DNA from: Anomaloglossus baeobatrachus
Lineage: Eukaryota > Chordata > Amphibia > Anura > Aromobatidae
Reading direction: 5' to 3'
Assembly: GCF_048569485.1 (NCBI RefSeq)
Contig: NC_134361.1
Coordinates: forward strand, 171,268,883 to 171,332,882
DNA length: 64,000 nucleotides
Program-made: the position numbers and the translations under genes
Part shown: piece by piece, positions 23,748 through 35,835 of the stretch
Position numbering within the stretch: the first letter of the stretch is position 1
Layout of the letters: each line of letters begins with the position of its first letter
Notes under the pieces: generated by a model
What the model was told of the DNA's origin: nothing
The model's input: only the letters and a program-made list of their open reading frames with translations
Database searches by the model: none

Positions 23748-24450
23748 CCGTTTTACCCCAAAAATAAGCCCTAGCAGGAATTTTCAGCTTTTTCAATATG
23801 CTTAAAATATAAGCCCTACTCCAAAAATAAGCCCTAGTTGCAGTTCGGTAAAGAAGTGTCCACGCAGCTAAAAAAGTTAAAGAATACAGCAGGACATTGT
23901 ATTAATGAACGCAGACACCCCAAAAAGAGAGAATGTATCTCCAAAAGAAAGCAGACAGCCCCCTCAAAAAAAAATCACACTCACCAGACTCTGAATGACT
24001 ACAGCTGGCAAGTGCCAATGGTGAATGGGCTCTCACACAGAGATCAGTATTGCTATCAAGTCTCTTGCTGTTCCGCTCACATAAACATTCGGTTGTTCCC
24101 CCGGCCAGCAGGGGGAGCAATCACGTTGTGGAACGCAGGGGGAGAAACCGCACTGTGGAATACAGGGGAAACGACCGTGCTGTAGAACGAAGAGGGAGCG
24201 ACTGCGCTGTGGAACACAGGGGGGACCTGAAATGTGAGAGGAGCCCATTCACTTGCAATATCTACAAGTCCGGGCTCTGATAAGAGCAATTCTTCTGGGG
24301 TGAGTCTGTCTTCTTTTGCGTGTAAACTTAGCACTACATAGGGAATAGCCATGTTTTCCCAAAAATAAGCCCTACCACGAAAATAAGCCCTAGTGCATTT
24401 TTCAGAGCAAAAAATATTTAAGACCCTGTCTTATTTTTGGGGAAACTCAG
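23748..24450. mobile_element. Non-autonomous TA-flanked DNA element, AAAATAAGCCCT family
   Basis: Ends CCGTTTTACCCCAAAAATAAG and, reverse-complemented, CTGAGTTTCCCCAAAAATAAG, flanked by TA on both sides. The interior has several ATAAGCCCTA words, TTAAAGAATACAGCAGGACATT near the left end and a GTGGAACGCAGGGGGA short tandem repeat around 24125-24225. A second, larger copy lies at 27664-28665. Tc1/mariner-like by TA target; no transposase. Confidence 0.65.
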
Positions 24451-24454
24451 TAGT

Positions 24455-25146
24455 TATCAGCGCACAGTTCCTCCATATCTGATGATATCGGAATGCATTA
24501 GTGCCTATGGCACAGGCAGCTTACATATTTTGAAAGGCACTATCAATGCTGAGCATTATATTGAGGTTATAGAACAAAATATGCTCCATCCAGACAATGT
24601 CTATTTCAGGGAAGGCCTTCTATATTTCAGCAGGACAATGTTAAACCCCATATTGCATGCATCACAAAAGCATGACCCTGTAGAAGAGGAGTTCAGGTGA
24701 GAAACCGGCAACCTATGGTTCAGACTTTTCACCAACGGAAAACGTTTGGCGCATTATGAAACAAGAAATCCAACAAAGACGACACGAGACTATGGAAAAG
24801 CAAAAAATCCTACAATAGACAAGAATGGGACGATATTCCTCTCCTAAATCATCAGCAATTGTCTCCTCACTTCCCTGACGTTTACAGACTGATGTAAAAA
24901 GAAGAGGGGATATAGACTTGGCCCTGTCCCAACTTTTTTGAAATGTGTTGCTGCCATCAATTTCTAAATGAGTAATTTTTTTTCAAATAAAATGGAAAAA
25001 TATCTAATTATCAACTTCTCATGCAGTATGTGTTCTAGGTTCTGTTGTGGATAAAATATTGGTATCTCTGATTTCCAAATCATTGCCTTCTTGTTTTCTT
25101 TACACCTTACACAATGTCCAAACTTTTTTGGAATTGCGGTTGCAAT
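24455..25146 (+). mobile_element. Tc1/mariner-type transposase fragment with 3' end
   Basis: Broken frames include GTINAEHYIEVIEQNML (24520-24580), a FQQDN-like second catalytic Asp block (24628), WRIMKQEIQQRRHETMEKQ-like sequence (24747-24800) and WDDIPLLNHQQLS (24828). The 3' untranslated end finishes with CCAAACTTTTTTGGAATTGCG, the usual end of this fish/frog mariner-like family. The 5' half is absent, and frameshifts and stops make it a pseudogene. Confidence 0.75.
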
Positions 25147-25196
25147 ATCCATCCAGAAATGGTAGGAGCTAAATTAGTGCCTCTAATGGCTCGTGC

Positions 25197-25571
25197 ACAT
25201 GACAATACGTTCGGTCCGAGTGCAATACGACAAAATATTGGATTACACTCGGTCCAATGTTATTCTATGGGACTGCGCACAAATTTGGTTTCTTTCCTCA
25301 AACCGAGTCGGTCCGAGAAAAAATCTCAGCATGTCCGAGTTGCATCCGATTATCGGAAGTCTATAGATCCATAAAAAAAAAATTGGACTACACTTGGATG
25401 GCATATGGAAATAATGAAGAAGATAGATACAAAAAATGTTTTCATCGCCACCTCCGAGAAAATCTGATCACACTGATCAAACCCTGATCCGAGTCTGATC
25501 ATAGTGTGATTTGCATAATTGATCCGATTTTTTCGGATTAGAAAAAAATATATGCTCACCTGCACCTAGCC
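25197..25571. mobile_element. PIF/Harbinger-type MITE (375 bp)
   Basis: Ends TGGCTCGTGCACATGAC and, reverse-complemented, GGCTAGGTGCAGGTGAGC, flanked by TAA left and TTA right (25572-25574). The interior is rich in TCGGTCCGAG and CTGATC words. It abuts the 2-kb element at 25575 with a single shared TTA. Confidence 0.6.
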
Positions 25572-26216
25572 TTAGGCTATGTGCGCACTAGGCCGTTTTA
25601 CCCGCGGATTTACCTGCGGTTTTGCTGCAGAAATTTCTTGAGAAATGTTTGTAATCTTCCTGCAGACATTTCCCAGCAATACCTAAGGGAAAAAAAATAG
25701 CTGTGCGCACGCTGCGTTTTTTTCTCAAGAAAATTCTTTGTGAAGATTTTCTTGAGAAAATTTCTTGAGAAAATGTGCATGTCACTTCTTTTCCGCAGGT
25801 ACCTGCGGTTTACCCCCGGTATTTCACTCCATTCACTGTAATGTAATCGCGAAATTCCGGGGGTATACCGCAGGTAGGAAATGATGTGCGGTATACCCCC
25901 GGTATAGCCGTGATTTACCTGCGGTAATGTACATCGCTGCCTGCGGTTTTGCAGGGAGTGATGTCATTATGCCAGGAAGAGGAAGCGGAGCAGAGTAAAC
26001 ACAGACGTCACACTCCCTGGACGCCGCACAGAAGCACTTCCGTGTGACCTCCAGGTGCCCGTGCAGTCTGTGTCCCGCTCCGGCCCCACGGCTGCCTGCC
26101 CTGCAGTGTGTCAGTGTCTGCCCGCAGTATCGGCAGCTTGTCACCCTGCAGCGCAGGCAGACACTGACACACAGCAGTGCGTGCAGCCGCGGGGATGCCG
26201 AGCACTGCTGTCAGGA

Positions 26217-26435
26217 GGTGAGATGAGATCATTACCTGCTGTCACGATCTCCTGCCTCCTGACGTCACCGCTGTCACTGCCGTCTATGCCCGCGGCCCGA
26301 GACTGTCACTAGCGGTGACGTCACGGGCTCTCGCGATACTGCTGACAACGCAGCGGGCATAGAAGTCTGTGACAGCGCTGATGGCAGGACTGCAGGAGAT
26401 CATCACAGCAGGTAATGATCTCATCTATCCTCCTG
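26217..26435. repeat. Imperfect hairpin with two perfect CRE palindromes
   Basis: AGATGAGATCATTACCTGCTG (26221) pairs with CAGCAGGTAATGATCTCATC (26407). TGACGTCA occurs at 26260-26267 and 26316-26323 within the loop. It lies inside the 2-kb element. Confidence 0.65.
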
Positions 26436-27300
26436 ACAGCAGTGCTCGTCATCCCCTGCAGTGACCTGGGCTGACCTATTGATGTTAGCTCAGGTCACTG
26501 CATTACTCTCCCAGCCAATGGAGAACCTTCTGTTCTTCACTTACTGGGACAGTGACTATGGTATGGATCATCGTGGGACCCCCCTCCCTTATTGGATTAC
26601 GCTGTACCCGGACTTCATTGTTCTTGTCAATAAATTGGTGAAAGAGGGAATATGGGGAGTGTTTTTTCAAATAAAACTTTTTTTGTTGTCTATTTTTTAT
26701 TTCTTACTGACTGGGTTGGTGATGTCAGGTATCTGATAGACGCGTGACATCACTAACCCCAGGGCCTGATGCCAGGTGACATTACACATCTGGCATCAAC
26801 CCCATATATTACCCCGTTTGCCACCGCACCAGGGCAACGGGATGAGTTGGGGCGAAGCGCCAGGATTTGCACATCTAATGGATGCGCCACTTCTGGGGTG
26901 GCTGCAGCCTGCTATTTTTAGGCTGGGGAGTGTCCAATAACAGTGGACCTCCCTAGTCTGAGAATATCAGACCCCAGCTGTCCGCTTTGCCTTGGCTGGT
27001 GATCCAATATGGGGGGGACCCCACGTTTTTTGTTTTAAATTATTTATTTAATGTAAAATAACAGCGTTGGGTGCCCTTTGTTTTGGATTACCAGCCAAGG
27101 TGAAGCTGCCAGCTATGGTCTGCAGGCTGCAGCTGTCTGCTTTACCCTAGCTGGCTACAAAAGATGGGGGGACCTCACGTCATTTTTTTTTAATTATTTA
27201 TTTATTTTTTTGGCTAAATACAAGGCTAAGCACCCTTTAGTGCCACATGAAAGTCCCTAAAGGGTGCCAGCTTAGAATATGCAGGGGGGTGGGACATTAT

Positions 27301-27422
27301 ATATGTCTTTCTCATCTATCTATCTATTTATCTATTCATCTATCTCTCTATCTATTCATCTATCCATCTTTCCCTCTATCCATTATCTGTCTATCTATCG
27401 ATTATCTATCTATTACCTATAT
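27301..27422 (+). repeat. TCTA/TCTATC microsatellite
   Basis: Imperfect (ATCT)n with CATC and TTTA interruptions. A similar tract follows the related module near 53645-53700. Confidence 0.85.
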
Positions 27423-27663
27423 TATTTATTGCAGTTCAGCATAAAAAAACACAGGGACCAACCTGCGGAAAAACCGCGGCAAAAACACGTGTTTTTCCCG
27501 CGGTTTTGCCGCGATTTTTTACCGCAGGTGCAGTAATCTTCAACTCCCAGAAGTTTCTCAAGAAATTTTCTTGAGAAAAATCACTTTTCTAGTGCGCACA
27601 TAGCCTTAGATTTATCAATATAAAAATGTTCTCTATGAGGTAAGAAGTGAAATTAGATAAACA

Positions 27664-28665
27664 CCGTGCTTCACCAGAAATAAGACCTACCCGTAAATAA
27701 GACCTAGCAGGAATTTGCAGTATTTTCGGCGTAAATAAGCCCCAGTCGCGGTTCAATAATGAAGTGTCCATTTCAACTTAAAAAGTTAAAGAATTACGCA
27801 GGACATTTCATTATAGAAAGCAGACATCCCCAAAGAGTGAAGAAAGAAGACAGAGGACCCCGCAATCATACTCACCAGACGCCGAACAGGAGGATCTGCA
27901 GTGGAACACACACCCACACACACATCAGATCGCACACCCACACACATCAGATCGCACACCCACACACATCAGATCGCACACCCACACACATCAGTTCGCA
28001 CACCCACACACATCAGTTCGCACACCCACACACATCAGTTCGCACACCCACACACATCAGTTCGCACACCCACACACATCAGATCGCACACCCACACACA
28101 TCAGATTGCACACACACACTCGCCACATTTGCAGACACTGATTGCTTCTGGCCGGCAGAGAAACCTGGGTCGCAGTGCAGTAGAGCGCGAAGACCTGTGG
28201 TGGAACGCATTGAGGACGTGCAGTGGAACACATCGATGCGTTTCATCGCAGATCCTCCATGCGTTCTATTGTAGGTCCTTGTGCTCCACTGCCCTGCATC
28301 CCCGGTTCCTCTGACAGCCGGAAGCAATCGGTATCACCGGATGTGGTGTGTATGTGCGATCTGATGTGTGATTGTATGTGTGATCTGATGTGTGTGAGTG
28401 TTGGCCAGAAGCAGGGGAGCACCACGTGGAGCATACCTGCTGGGAGTGCCGCTGAAGATCGCAGGAAGACAGGGGAGCGACACAGACGCCTGGGGTCTGG
28501 TAAGTATGAGTCTCCTGGGAAGGGGGAGCTGCATTTTTTGAGATGTAAACGCTCCCCCAATCGTATTTCCCCGAGAATAAGCCCTACCTCGAAAATAAGA
28601 CCTTGCACATTTTTCGGGCAAAAAAATAAAAATAAGATAGAGTCTTATTTTCGGGGAAACACGGT
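27664..28665. mobile_element. Non-autonomous TA-flanked DNA element, larger copy with minisatellite
   Basis: Left end CCGTGCTTCACCAGAAATAAG; right end, reverse-complemented, CCGTGTTTCCCCGAAAATAAG with TA following. Same family as 23748-24450 (shared ATAAGCCCTA words and AAGTGTCCA...AAAAAGTTAAAGAAT near the left end). Contains a 22-bp minisatellite at 27903-28125. No transposase; the ORFs are by-products of the minisatellite. Confidence 0.65.
27903..28125 (+). repeat. 22-bp minisatellite (CACACCCACACACATCAGATCG)
   Basis: About ten head-to-tail units, differing mainly at CAGATCG/CAGTTCG. Nested in the TA-flanked element. Confidence 0.92.
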
Positions 28666-28667
28666 AC

Positions 28668-29589
28668 GTCTTGGAACTTTTCCTTCAAATGCAATGACTT
28701 CTCAATGGCCACAAAGGTGACTTGCTCTCAGTCATTCTGACCTATTGAGATAGACAACCCCTTCATAGTCAAGTGTAGCCTGGTCTGTCATTCTGCAGAT
28801 GATATATCCACCAGTACGATAATGGCTTACTATTAAATTCTCCTATTAAATTAGATTGTGAGCCCCACTGGAGACAGAGACCGATACGAGTGATGGCAGC
28901 CTGTGCTGTACTGCGCTTCGGAATAGGTTGCTGCTATACATATAACAGGAATGAATACAAATCCTCTTGAATCATACTAAACAGAATAACATATATACAG
29001 GCACAGAACACATCTAGTGTAATCCTCGCTAACGACACATGCATATTGCTGGTCGCCTTTCGGGTTTCTCCTATGTGCCATTATCAGCAGTGCCCATACC
29101 TGCTGTGGACAGGCCCTTTGTGTCAGCCAGCTTCTAACCAGGCTCCCTGCTATCCATAGAGAAAGAATGGAGCCCCAGGGTGTGCAGGTAGTTGTAGTTG
29201 GGATTTAATCCACGTCGTTTCATTGAGCGGCAATTAAACTACAACTTCCATCATGCTACAGGCTGGGAGGAGACATGTCAGACAGGCCAGGTTAACCCTC
29301 CGCACTCTCCTGCTTCATAAATGTCTCCGATCCTAAGATGAAACCGCTTCTCAGAAATACAAACCCCAGTGTATAGATTAGACTCTTCTCTGCTTTATTT
29401 GCAAAAACATATGACATATGCGAAAGAAATGTCATAAAATTAGTGTTTTCTTTTATCCATATATAAAGCAGAAAATCTGTGTGTGGAGCCTGGTGAATAA
29501 GGAACCACCGTTTTCAGCCGATTTTAGTAATAGCCTGTAACTATAGCAACGGCTGTCAACAACCAGTGCACAAGTAACTGCGGCCTCAT
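28668..29589. other. No gene recognised
   Basis: Mixed intergenic sequence. ORFs are short, and no RNA gene or repeat end is identified. Confidence 0.35.
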
Positions 29590-29746
29590 TTATGAGAATT
29601 ACCTCACAGTAAGATCGTTCTGGTTGCCTATAGCGATCAGAGTGCAGCTTTCTCAATTGAAGCTGCTGAAGTAAAGTGAAAGCAGAGCTCTGATTGGTTG
29701 CTATAAACAACTGGAACAGTCTGACTGTGAGGCAGTTTTCATAAGA
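29590..29746. mobile_element. Small palindromic MITE
   Basis: Imperfect inverted repeat: TATGAGAATTACCTCACAGT at the left pairs with ACTGTGAGGCAGTTTTCATA at the right. The CTGATTGGTTGCTAT / ATAGCGATCAGA arms sit inside. No coding capacity; superfamily not assigned. Confidence 0.65.
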
Positions 29747-29789
29747 CCTCCATCACTCGTCTGCTAAAAAAAAAAAATTGCACGTTTTG

Positions 29790-30772
29790 TGTAGCGCCCC
29801 TGAGCCTCTCAGGGCACTACTAGGAACTGCATCCTCACAGGGATGCAGGGCGTACCCCAGGGTCCTGGAACACCAGTGCCAGCAACACCTAGACACACCA
29901 AAATCCTAGTTACCACTTTACACCTGGGGTAATTAGCTAGTCGGACACAAGGGGTAGCCACCTAAAGGGCGAAGCCAGATCGGAGGACTAGACAACCTGA
30001 TGGGAGGGGACAGGCAGTTGAGTAGTAGTGAGTGAAATTGAAAACACATGCCTAGAGCTGGGTCGTGTAACGTTGGCCCGGGGGCACAGGAGAGTATTCG
30101 CCAAGGCAGGTACACCCGAGTACCCCTGAGACCAGAGCATGCACGGAGCACAGGGCCCTACGTCAGGTGACAGTTGCAGACGACCTGGCAAATACTTGCT
30201 CAGTGAGGGGACCTGCATGGACCTCACTGACCCACAGATCCGGGGGCACCAGCAGTAAAGCCAGTATCAGTGTTCAGGACACAGACCAGCCCTACAGGGT
30301 CCACACTGCCCCCCTTACGGACAAGGAGACTGCCACAAAAAAGGATAGTTCGGCCCCCAAATCGCTCCATGCTATGGGAACCCAACCACACTGACGGTGC
30401 CGGGGACAGAGCAACCGACTCATCAACTGGCACTGAAAATACAGGGACCTGAACCAGCCGTCCAAGGGTCCATGAGTGAGTAGAGACTGTTAACTACAAC
30501 CCATCGTGTGGCCTCCCTGATTATTCCATCATACATCTTCCAGGCTCAGCCCTACCTGTGGAGGGTCTACCACCACAGCTGCCATTACCAACAGCCCTTC
30601 CACCATCTTAACCGCAACCCGCAGGTGGCGTCACACAAATGACTTTAATCTCCCCTGCAAATACTCCCCATTAAAAAGCACCCAGGGCACGGGACCAGGC
30701 AACGGCCACCAAAGTGACATTCCCCAGTTATACACCGCCCGGGACCGAGTACCCCATTCCTTGGGCGACACA
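29790..30772 (+). mobile_element. LTR-like element (probable solo LTR)
   Basis: Begins TGTAGCGCCCCTGAGCC and ends TTGGGCGACACA (TG...CA), about 983 bp without an internal coding region. It shares its start with the minus-strand copy at 1-223. I found no clear target duplication, so its ends may be off by a few bases. Probably Ty3/Gypsy-like; old. Confidence 0.55.
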
Positions 30773-31147
30773 GTTGCATTGCAGTCTGTTTTGTCCATCC
30801 ATGTGACACGTAGTGGAAAATAATGCATGACACTGAAATTTCAGTATTTGAATTATGAATTTGCAATAAAATAGTTAACTTACTGCAAAAGTGAAGTCTG
30901 TCCGGTCCTACAGCTGTAAGTCAACTATTTTACAGCCACGTAATTGCACTGCTCCCACTTGATTTAGGCTAATGTCCCTTATTATTCCATACTGACCTTA
31001 TGCACATTGCTATAGCATTATTTCCACCAGCCATGTTTGGTAGTGCCTATTGAATCACTAATTCCTCCCCCTATTTTTTCATACTGCTGGGTCTAGTGCA
31101 ATATATTTATTTAATTAGGTTAATACACGATAATTGAATTTCAATTG
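30773..31147. other. No gene recognised
   Basis: AT-rich spacer with no feature seen. Confidence 0.3.
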
Positions 31148-31150
31148 CTA

Positions 31151-31901
31151 AGGGGTGCTTCACACACAGCGAGCTCGCTGCCGAGATCGCTGCTGAGTCA
31201 CGCTTTTTGTGACGCAGCAGTGACCTCATTAGCGATCTCGCTGTGTGTGACACTGAGCAGCGATCTGGCCCCTGCTGCGAGATCGCTGCTCGTTACACAC
31301 AGCCCTGGTTCGTTTTCTTCAAAGCCGCTCTCCCGCTGTGACACACAGATCGCTGTGTGTGACAGCGAGAGAGCGACAAATGAAGCGAGCAGGGAGCAGG
31401 AGCCGGCGTCTGACAGCTGAGGTAAGCTGTATCCAAGATAAACATCGGGTAACCAAGGTGGTTACCCGATATTTACCTTAGTTACCAGCCTCCGCAGCTC
31501 TCACGCTGCCTGTGCTGCCGGCTCCGGCTCTCTGCACATGTAGCTGCTGTACACATCGAGTTAATTAACCCGATGTGTACAGCAGCTAGGAGAGCAAGGA
31601 GCCAGCGCTCAGTGTGCGCGGCTCCCTGCTCCCTGCACACAGCGCTGGTAACTAATGTAAACATCGGGTAACCATACCCGATGTTTACCTTAGTTACCAG
31701 TCTCCGCAGCTTCCAGTCGGCGGCTCCGTACAAGCGCAGCGTCGCTTGCAGGTCGCTGCTGGCTGGGGGCTGTTCAGTGGTCGCTGGTGAGATCTGCCTG
31801 TTTGACAGCTCACCAGCGACCATGTAGCGATGCAGCAGCGATCCTGACCAGGTCAGATCGCTGGTCGGATCGCTGCTGCATCGCTAAGTGTGAAGGTACC
31901 C
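31151..31901. mobile_element. PIF/Harbinger-type MITE, GCGATC-rich family (751 bp)
   Basis: Ends AGGGGTGCTTCACAC and, reverse-complemented, AGGGTACCTTCACAC, flanked by CTA/TTA. The interior is packed with GATCGCTGC and CAGCGATC words and contains TTAGTTACC and CATCGGGTAACC inverted units (31440-31500, 31660-31700). Distantly related in end sequence to family A. Confidence 0.7.
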
Positions 31902-32246
31902 TTAGTCATAGGACAAATTATTTACTATCTCTCTCTATATCTTGTACTTATTTATTGTTCTCTTAATGTGTGGCTAGTGCAATATCTACACTGTGTTTTT
32001 TGCACTGAGGTTTCCTACATTTTAAGGAATTTATACATTCTACATGATTATAATAATAACAACTTAATAGACGTTTTTCTCAATGTAGGATCATTTTTTT
32101 GTCATAATCCCTGTTTTATTGGCTGAAAAATGTCACTTCTACAAGTCTGTCCGGTCTGTTCACACCTGTACTACTATATATTTCTTATTTTTTTTCTTTT
32201 AATAAAAAATATTTTTTTAAAAATAATGTATAAATAAAAAATTAAT
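31902..32246. other. AT-rich spacer
   Basis: No feature seen. Confidence 0.3.
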
Positions 32247-32750
32247 ATGTTAGGCCTTATACTTTTGTCCTGTGTTGCTGTTTACCTTTTCTTAACAATC
32301 CTATCAAGGCTGCGGTTATCCCAATTGCTTGTGCACCATTTTCTACCACACTTTTTCCTTCCACTCAACTCTCCATTAACATGCTTGGATACAGCACTCT
32401 GTGAACAGCCAGCTTCTTTAGCAATGACCTTTTGTGGCTTACCCTCCTTGTGGAGTGTGTCAGTGACTGCCTTCTGGACATCTGCCAAGTCACCAGTCTT
32501 CCCTATGATCGTGTAGCCTACTGAACCAGACTAAGGGACCATTTTAAACGCTTAGGAACCCTTTGCAGGTGTTTTGTGGTAATTATTCTAATTTGCTGAG
32601 ATAATGACTGTTGGGTTTTCATTTGCTGGAAGCCATATTCAACAACATTAACAGAAATAACTTGAAATAGATCCCTCTGTGTGTAATGACTCTATATAAT
32701 ATATGTATTTCCCTTTTAGTATTGACTAACTTAAATACGAGAGTGCACAG
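32247..32750 (-). mobile_element. Tc1-type transposon, 5' fragment with N-terminal helix-turn-helix
   Basis: Minus-strand frame 32282-32488 reads ADVQKAVTDTLHKEGKPQK then VIAKEAGCSQSAVSKHVNG, the first helix-turn-helix of a Tc1-family transposase common in frogs and fish, followed by SGRKKCGRK. The element's 5' untranslated sequence (GTGTGTAATGACTCTATATAATATATG) continues to about 32720. The catalytic domain is absent, so it is truncated. The remaining frame is open, implying limited age. Confidence 0.8.
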
Positions 32751-33388
32751 GCAACCTGACAGGTTCCATTTAAGCACCACTCCTGCAGAGAAATCAAAAA
32801 AACAAAAATGCTACAGTGGTGCTTTAAACTCCTAGTGTATTGTGAGTCGCCAGTGCCTTCTGGTATGTTTCCACTTTGGTACCCTGGTTCTGGATCCAGT
32901 TTTGATACCTGCTACTGACTATGGAATGACCAAACTCCATTTGCCTAACAATTCTGCTTCTATCTACTTGGTCCTGCCCTCAGCTATTTTCTTCATCTTT
33001 TTCTAGCATACTGATTTTGTCTAATACCTGCCCTCTCTGGATCTGACCATGCTAGTTGCCTTTTCACACGGTCAGCCAGTAGCACTTCATGGACGCAAAT
33101 CTGTTGTAAGTCTAAATCCTGGTACAACTTCTACTTTCTATTCTGTTTGTACAAGATCTCTGAAGAATATGATTGATCTGTTAATATCCTGTTCTTTACC
33201 ATGCAGTAACCCGCTACATCCATTTATTCGAGAGTAATGTGATGGGAGGTATAGTGCGAGCATGATTGACCAGCGTTCCCATGTGTTGAGAGGTGGTCAT
33301 GAATGCAGACTTCCGCTCCAATTACAAGGATCGCTGTATTTGGGGAGGTAGCTGTGGATAACTGATTAATTTTTCTTCTTAGTATAGC
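32751..33388. other. No gene recognised
   Basis: No coding or repeat signature. Confidence 0.35.
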
Positions 33389-34500
33389 CCCTTAACCTCT
33401 TCACGACCGGACAATCTTGCGCTTTCCGTTTTTTTTTCGCCATTCTTCTTTGGAAAGACGTAACTTTTTTATTTTTCACTCAATTTGGTCATGTGAGGGC
33501 ACTTTTTTTGCTGAACGAACTGTACTTTTAAATGAAACCATGAATTTTACCATATAGGGTACTGGAAAATGGCAAAAAAATTCCAAATGCGGAAAAATTG
33601 CAAATAAAAGCGCAATTGCACTATTGTTTTTGAGAGATTTTATTCACCATGGTAAAACTGATGTGTCGATGTGATGCCTCAGGTCAGTGCGAGTTCGTAG
33701 ACACTAAACATGTATAGCTTTACTTTTATCTAAGGGGTTAAAAAAAAAGAAAAACCGTAAGAAAAGTGGCGTACGTTTTGCGCCATTTTCCGCAATACGT
33801 AGCGTTATTTTTCGGGATCTATGGCTCAGTGATGGCTTATTTTTTGCATCGCGAGCTGACGTTTTTAACCGTACCGTTGTGCAAATGCTACGTTTTGATC
33901 GCCTGTTATTGCATTTAGCGCAAAATTTGTGGTGACCAAAAAACACAATTTTGGCGTTTGGAATTATTTTGCCGTAATGCCGTTTACCGATTAGGTTAAT
34001 TGATTTTATATTTTGATTCGTTTCGCTGCATTCAGAAATGCTCAATCTAACGTGTGTATATTTTTTTTAACAATTTTTCAATGGGGCAAAAGGGGGTGAT
34101 TTGAACTTTCAGGTTTTTTTATTTTTTTTTAATTTTTCAAAACTTTTTTTTATTTTACTAGTCCCCTAGGGGGCTATAAGGATCAGCAATCTGATCTCTC
34201 ATTCATTTCTCACGATCAGTGCAGCACCTCTCAGACCGGGAGAAATGCTCATCTCTTGTAACAGCCAGTACTCGGCTGTTTTATTACAGGACCTTAGTCA
34301 TGTGAGCACAGGTGTCACCACATGACGCTGTGCTACCATGACAACCACTGGATCCACGTGATCACGTCATGTGACTTCCAGTGGAGGTCTGTGAGTAAAG
34401 TTATAGCGCGATCGCTACTATAATGGCGCTGTCATATATTGACAGCGCCATTTAAGGGGTTTAAAAAGCACAGGCGGAACGCGATTCCGCTCATGCCTAT
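33389..34500. mobile_element. Interspersed DNA repeat, CTTAACCTCTTCACGACC family
   Basis: Begins CCCCTTAACCTCTTCACGACC and ends near CGCCATTTAAGGGGTTTAAA, so the first bases (CCCCTTAA) recur inverted at the end. The interior has poly-T runs and CGTAACTTTTTTATTTTTC, characteristic of a very common amphibian repeat. No transposase. Confidence 0.5.
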
Positions 34501-34663
34501 TTGATGATTAGGATTATTTCATGATTATACAAAGCTAAGCAATGTATTTTTCTAAAATAGACTGAGGGGAAAAACAAGTTCCTTATCTCCTAGCCTTGGA
34601 AAGTATCAGACATATGCAATGTGTGACTTTCGTAGCTTTTTCCTTTCTTTGAGCGTATTACTA
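34501..34663. other. No feature seen
   Basis: Short spacer. Confidence 0.3.
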
Positions 34664-34666
34664 TAA

Positions 34667-35031
34667 GGAAATGTGCGCACTAGAAAGTGCCTTTTTCTTA
34701 AGAAAAATCCGGACCCTTTTAAAGAATCCCGCACCCGTGGTAAAAAAACGCAACGAAATACGCATGCGTTTTATCGCGGATTGCCGCGGATTTGCCACGG
34801 ATTTACCGCAAGTTGGTCCCTTTATCTTCATGGTGCCATCATCTATGGCAAAAACCGCAGGTACCTGCGGAAAAGAAGTGACATGCTCATTATTCCGCAG
34901 GAATAAAAAAATCGCACTGTGCGCACAGCATTTTTTAAAACCCATAGGATTTGCTGGGGAATGACTGCAGCAATGTTAGACACATTTTCTGCAGCAATTC
35001 CGCGGCAAATCCATAGCGCGCGCATAGGGCC
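34667..35031. mobile_element. PIF/Harbinger-type MITE (365 bp), relative of the 2-kb element
   Basis: Left end GGAAATGTGCGCACT; right end, reverse-complemented, GGCCCTATGCGCGCGCT; flanked by TAA on both sides (34664-34666 and 35032-35034). Shares CCGCGGATTTGCC and CTGCGGAAAAGAAGTGACATG words with the ends of 25575-27605. Confidence 0.7.
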
Positions 35032-35221
35032 TAAAAGTAGATGAAATTCCGGAAGGGACAGACACTCTTGCCTATTTATCCTTGAAGGTGATTTTGAGCT
35101 GTCTCTTCATATATGGGAATAAAGTCTTCAATGAGAGCAGATGTCTCCAGCTAACTTGATTGATAAATATGAAATTCTGCTCTTATAAAGACTAAACAAA
35201 TTATTAATGGTGTATGTGTAA

Positions 35222-35818
35222 GGCCCCTTTCACACGTCAGTGATTCTGGGACGTTTGTGCTTTTTTTAAAACGTACCAGAATCACTGACATAAGCAGACC
35301 CATTCTAATGAATGGGTCTGCTCACACATCAGTGATTTTTCACTGCACGTGTCTCCATGTGGCGTACCCGCGTGTGCGTGATTGCCGCACGGAGACATGT
35401 CCATTTTTTTCTGGCATCACTGATGTTCCACGGACCACGCAGTGGTGTGGTCCGTGAAACACGTGCCAGAAAAAAAACGTGCTTTTAAAATAAAAAACAT
35501 TTTAACTCACCCGGCGTCCAGCGACGCTCTCTGCAGCCCGTTCTCCCTGCTGCTTCTGAGCCGGCTCATTATTGACACAGCCGACCCGGAAGCAGCTGCT
35601 GCGGGGGTCACTGCCGGCCGGATGCTGCACCGCGGGAGCGATCAGCACCATGGAGAGCGGGAGCACGCACAGGTGAGTTGTTTTCTAAGTGCAATCACGG
35701 GTCACGGAGAACGGAGCCCGGATTGCACTTAGACAACCCACGTGTGCCGTGAATCACGGCACACGCAGGGACATGTGCGAAAAACGTCAGTGTTTTTCAC
35801 TGACGTGTGAAACGGGCC
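35222..35818. mobile_element. PIF/Harbinger-type MITE (597 bp)
   Basis: Ends GGCCCCTTTCACACGTCAGTG and, reverse-complemented, GGCCCGTTTCACACGTCAGTG, flanked by TAA (35219-35221 and 35819-35821). Arms pair over about 40 bases. The interior is GC-rich. Confidence 0.8.
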
Positions 35819-35835
35819 TAACTAGTGTGAACTAA

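Larger units (their letters stand above)
25575..27605. mobile_element. 2-kb non-autonomous PIF/Harbinger-type element
   Basis: Perfect 17-bp terminal inverted repeats GGCTATGTGCGCACTAG, flanked by TTA (25572-25574 and 27606-27608). The interior has a CpG-rich hairpin around 26217-26435 containing two perfect TGACGTCA sites. A module at 26680-27270 reappears as both arms of the palindrome at 52430-53660, followed by a TCTA microsatellite. No transposase frame is recognised. A 365-bp relative sharing the ATGTGCGCACT terminus is at 34667-35031. Confidence 0.8.

Noticed and set aside
27759-28314. Open frames rich in HTHTHQ repeats
   Set aside because: By-product of the 22-bp minisatellite in a non-autonomous element.
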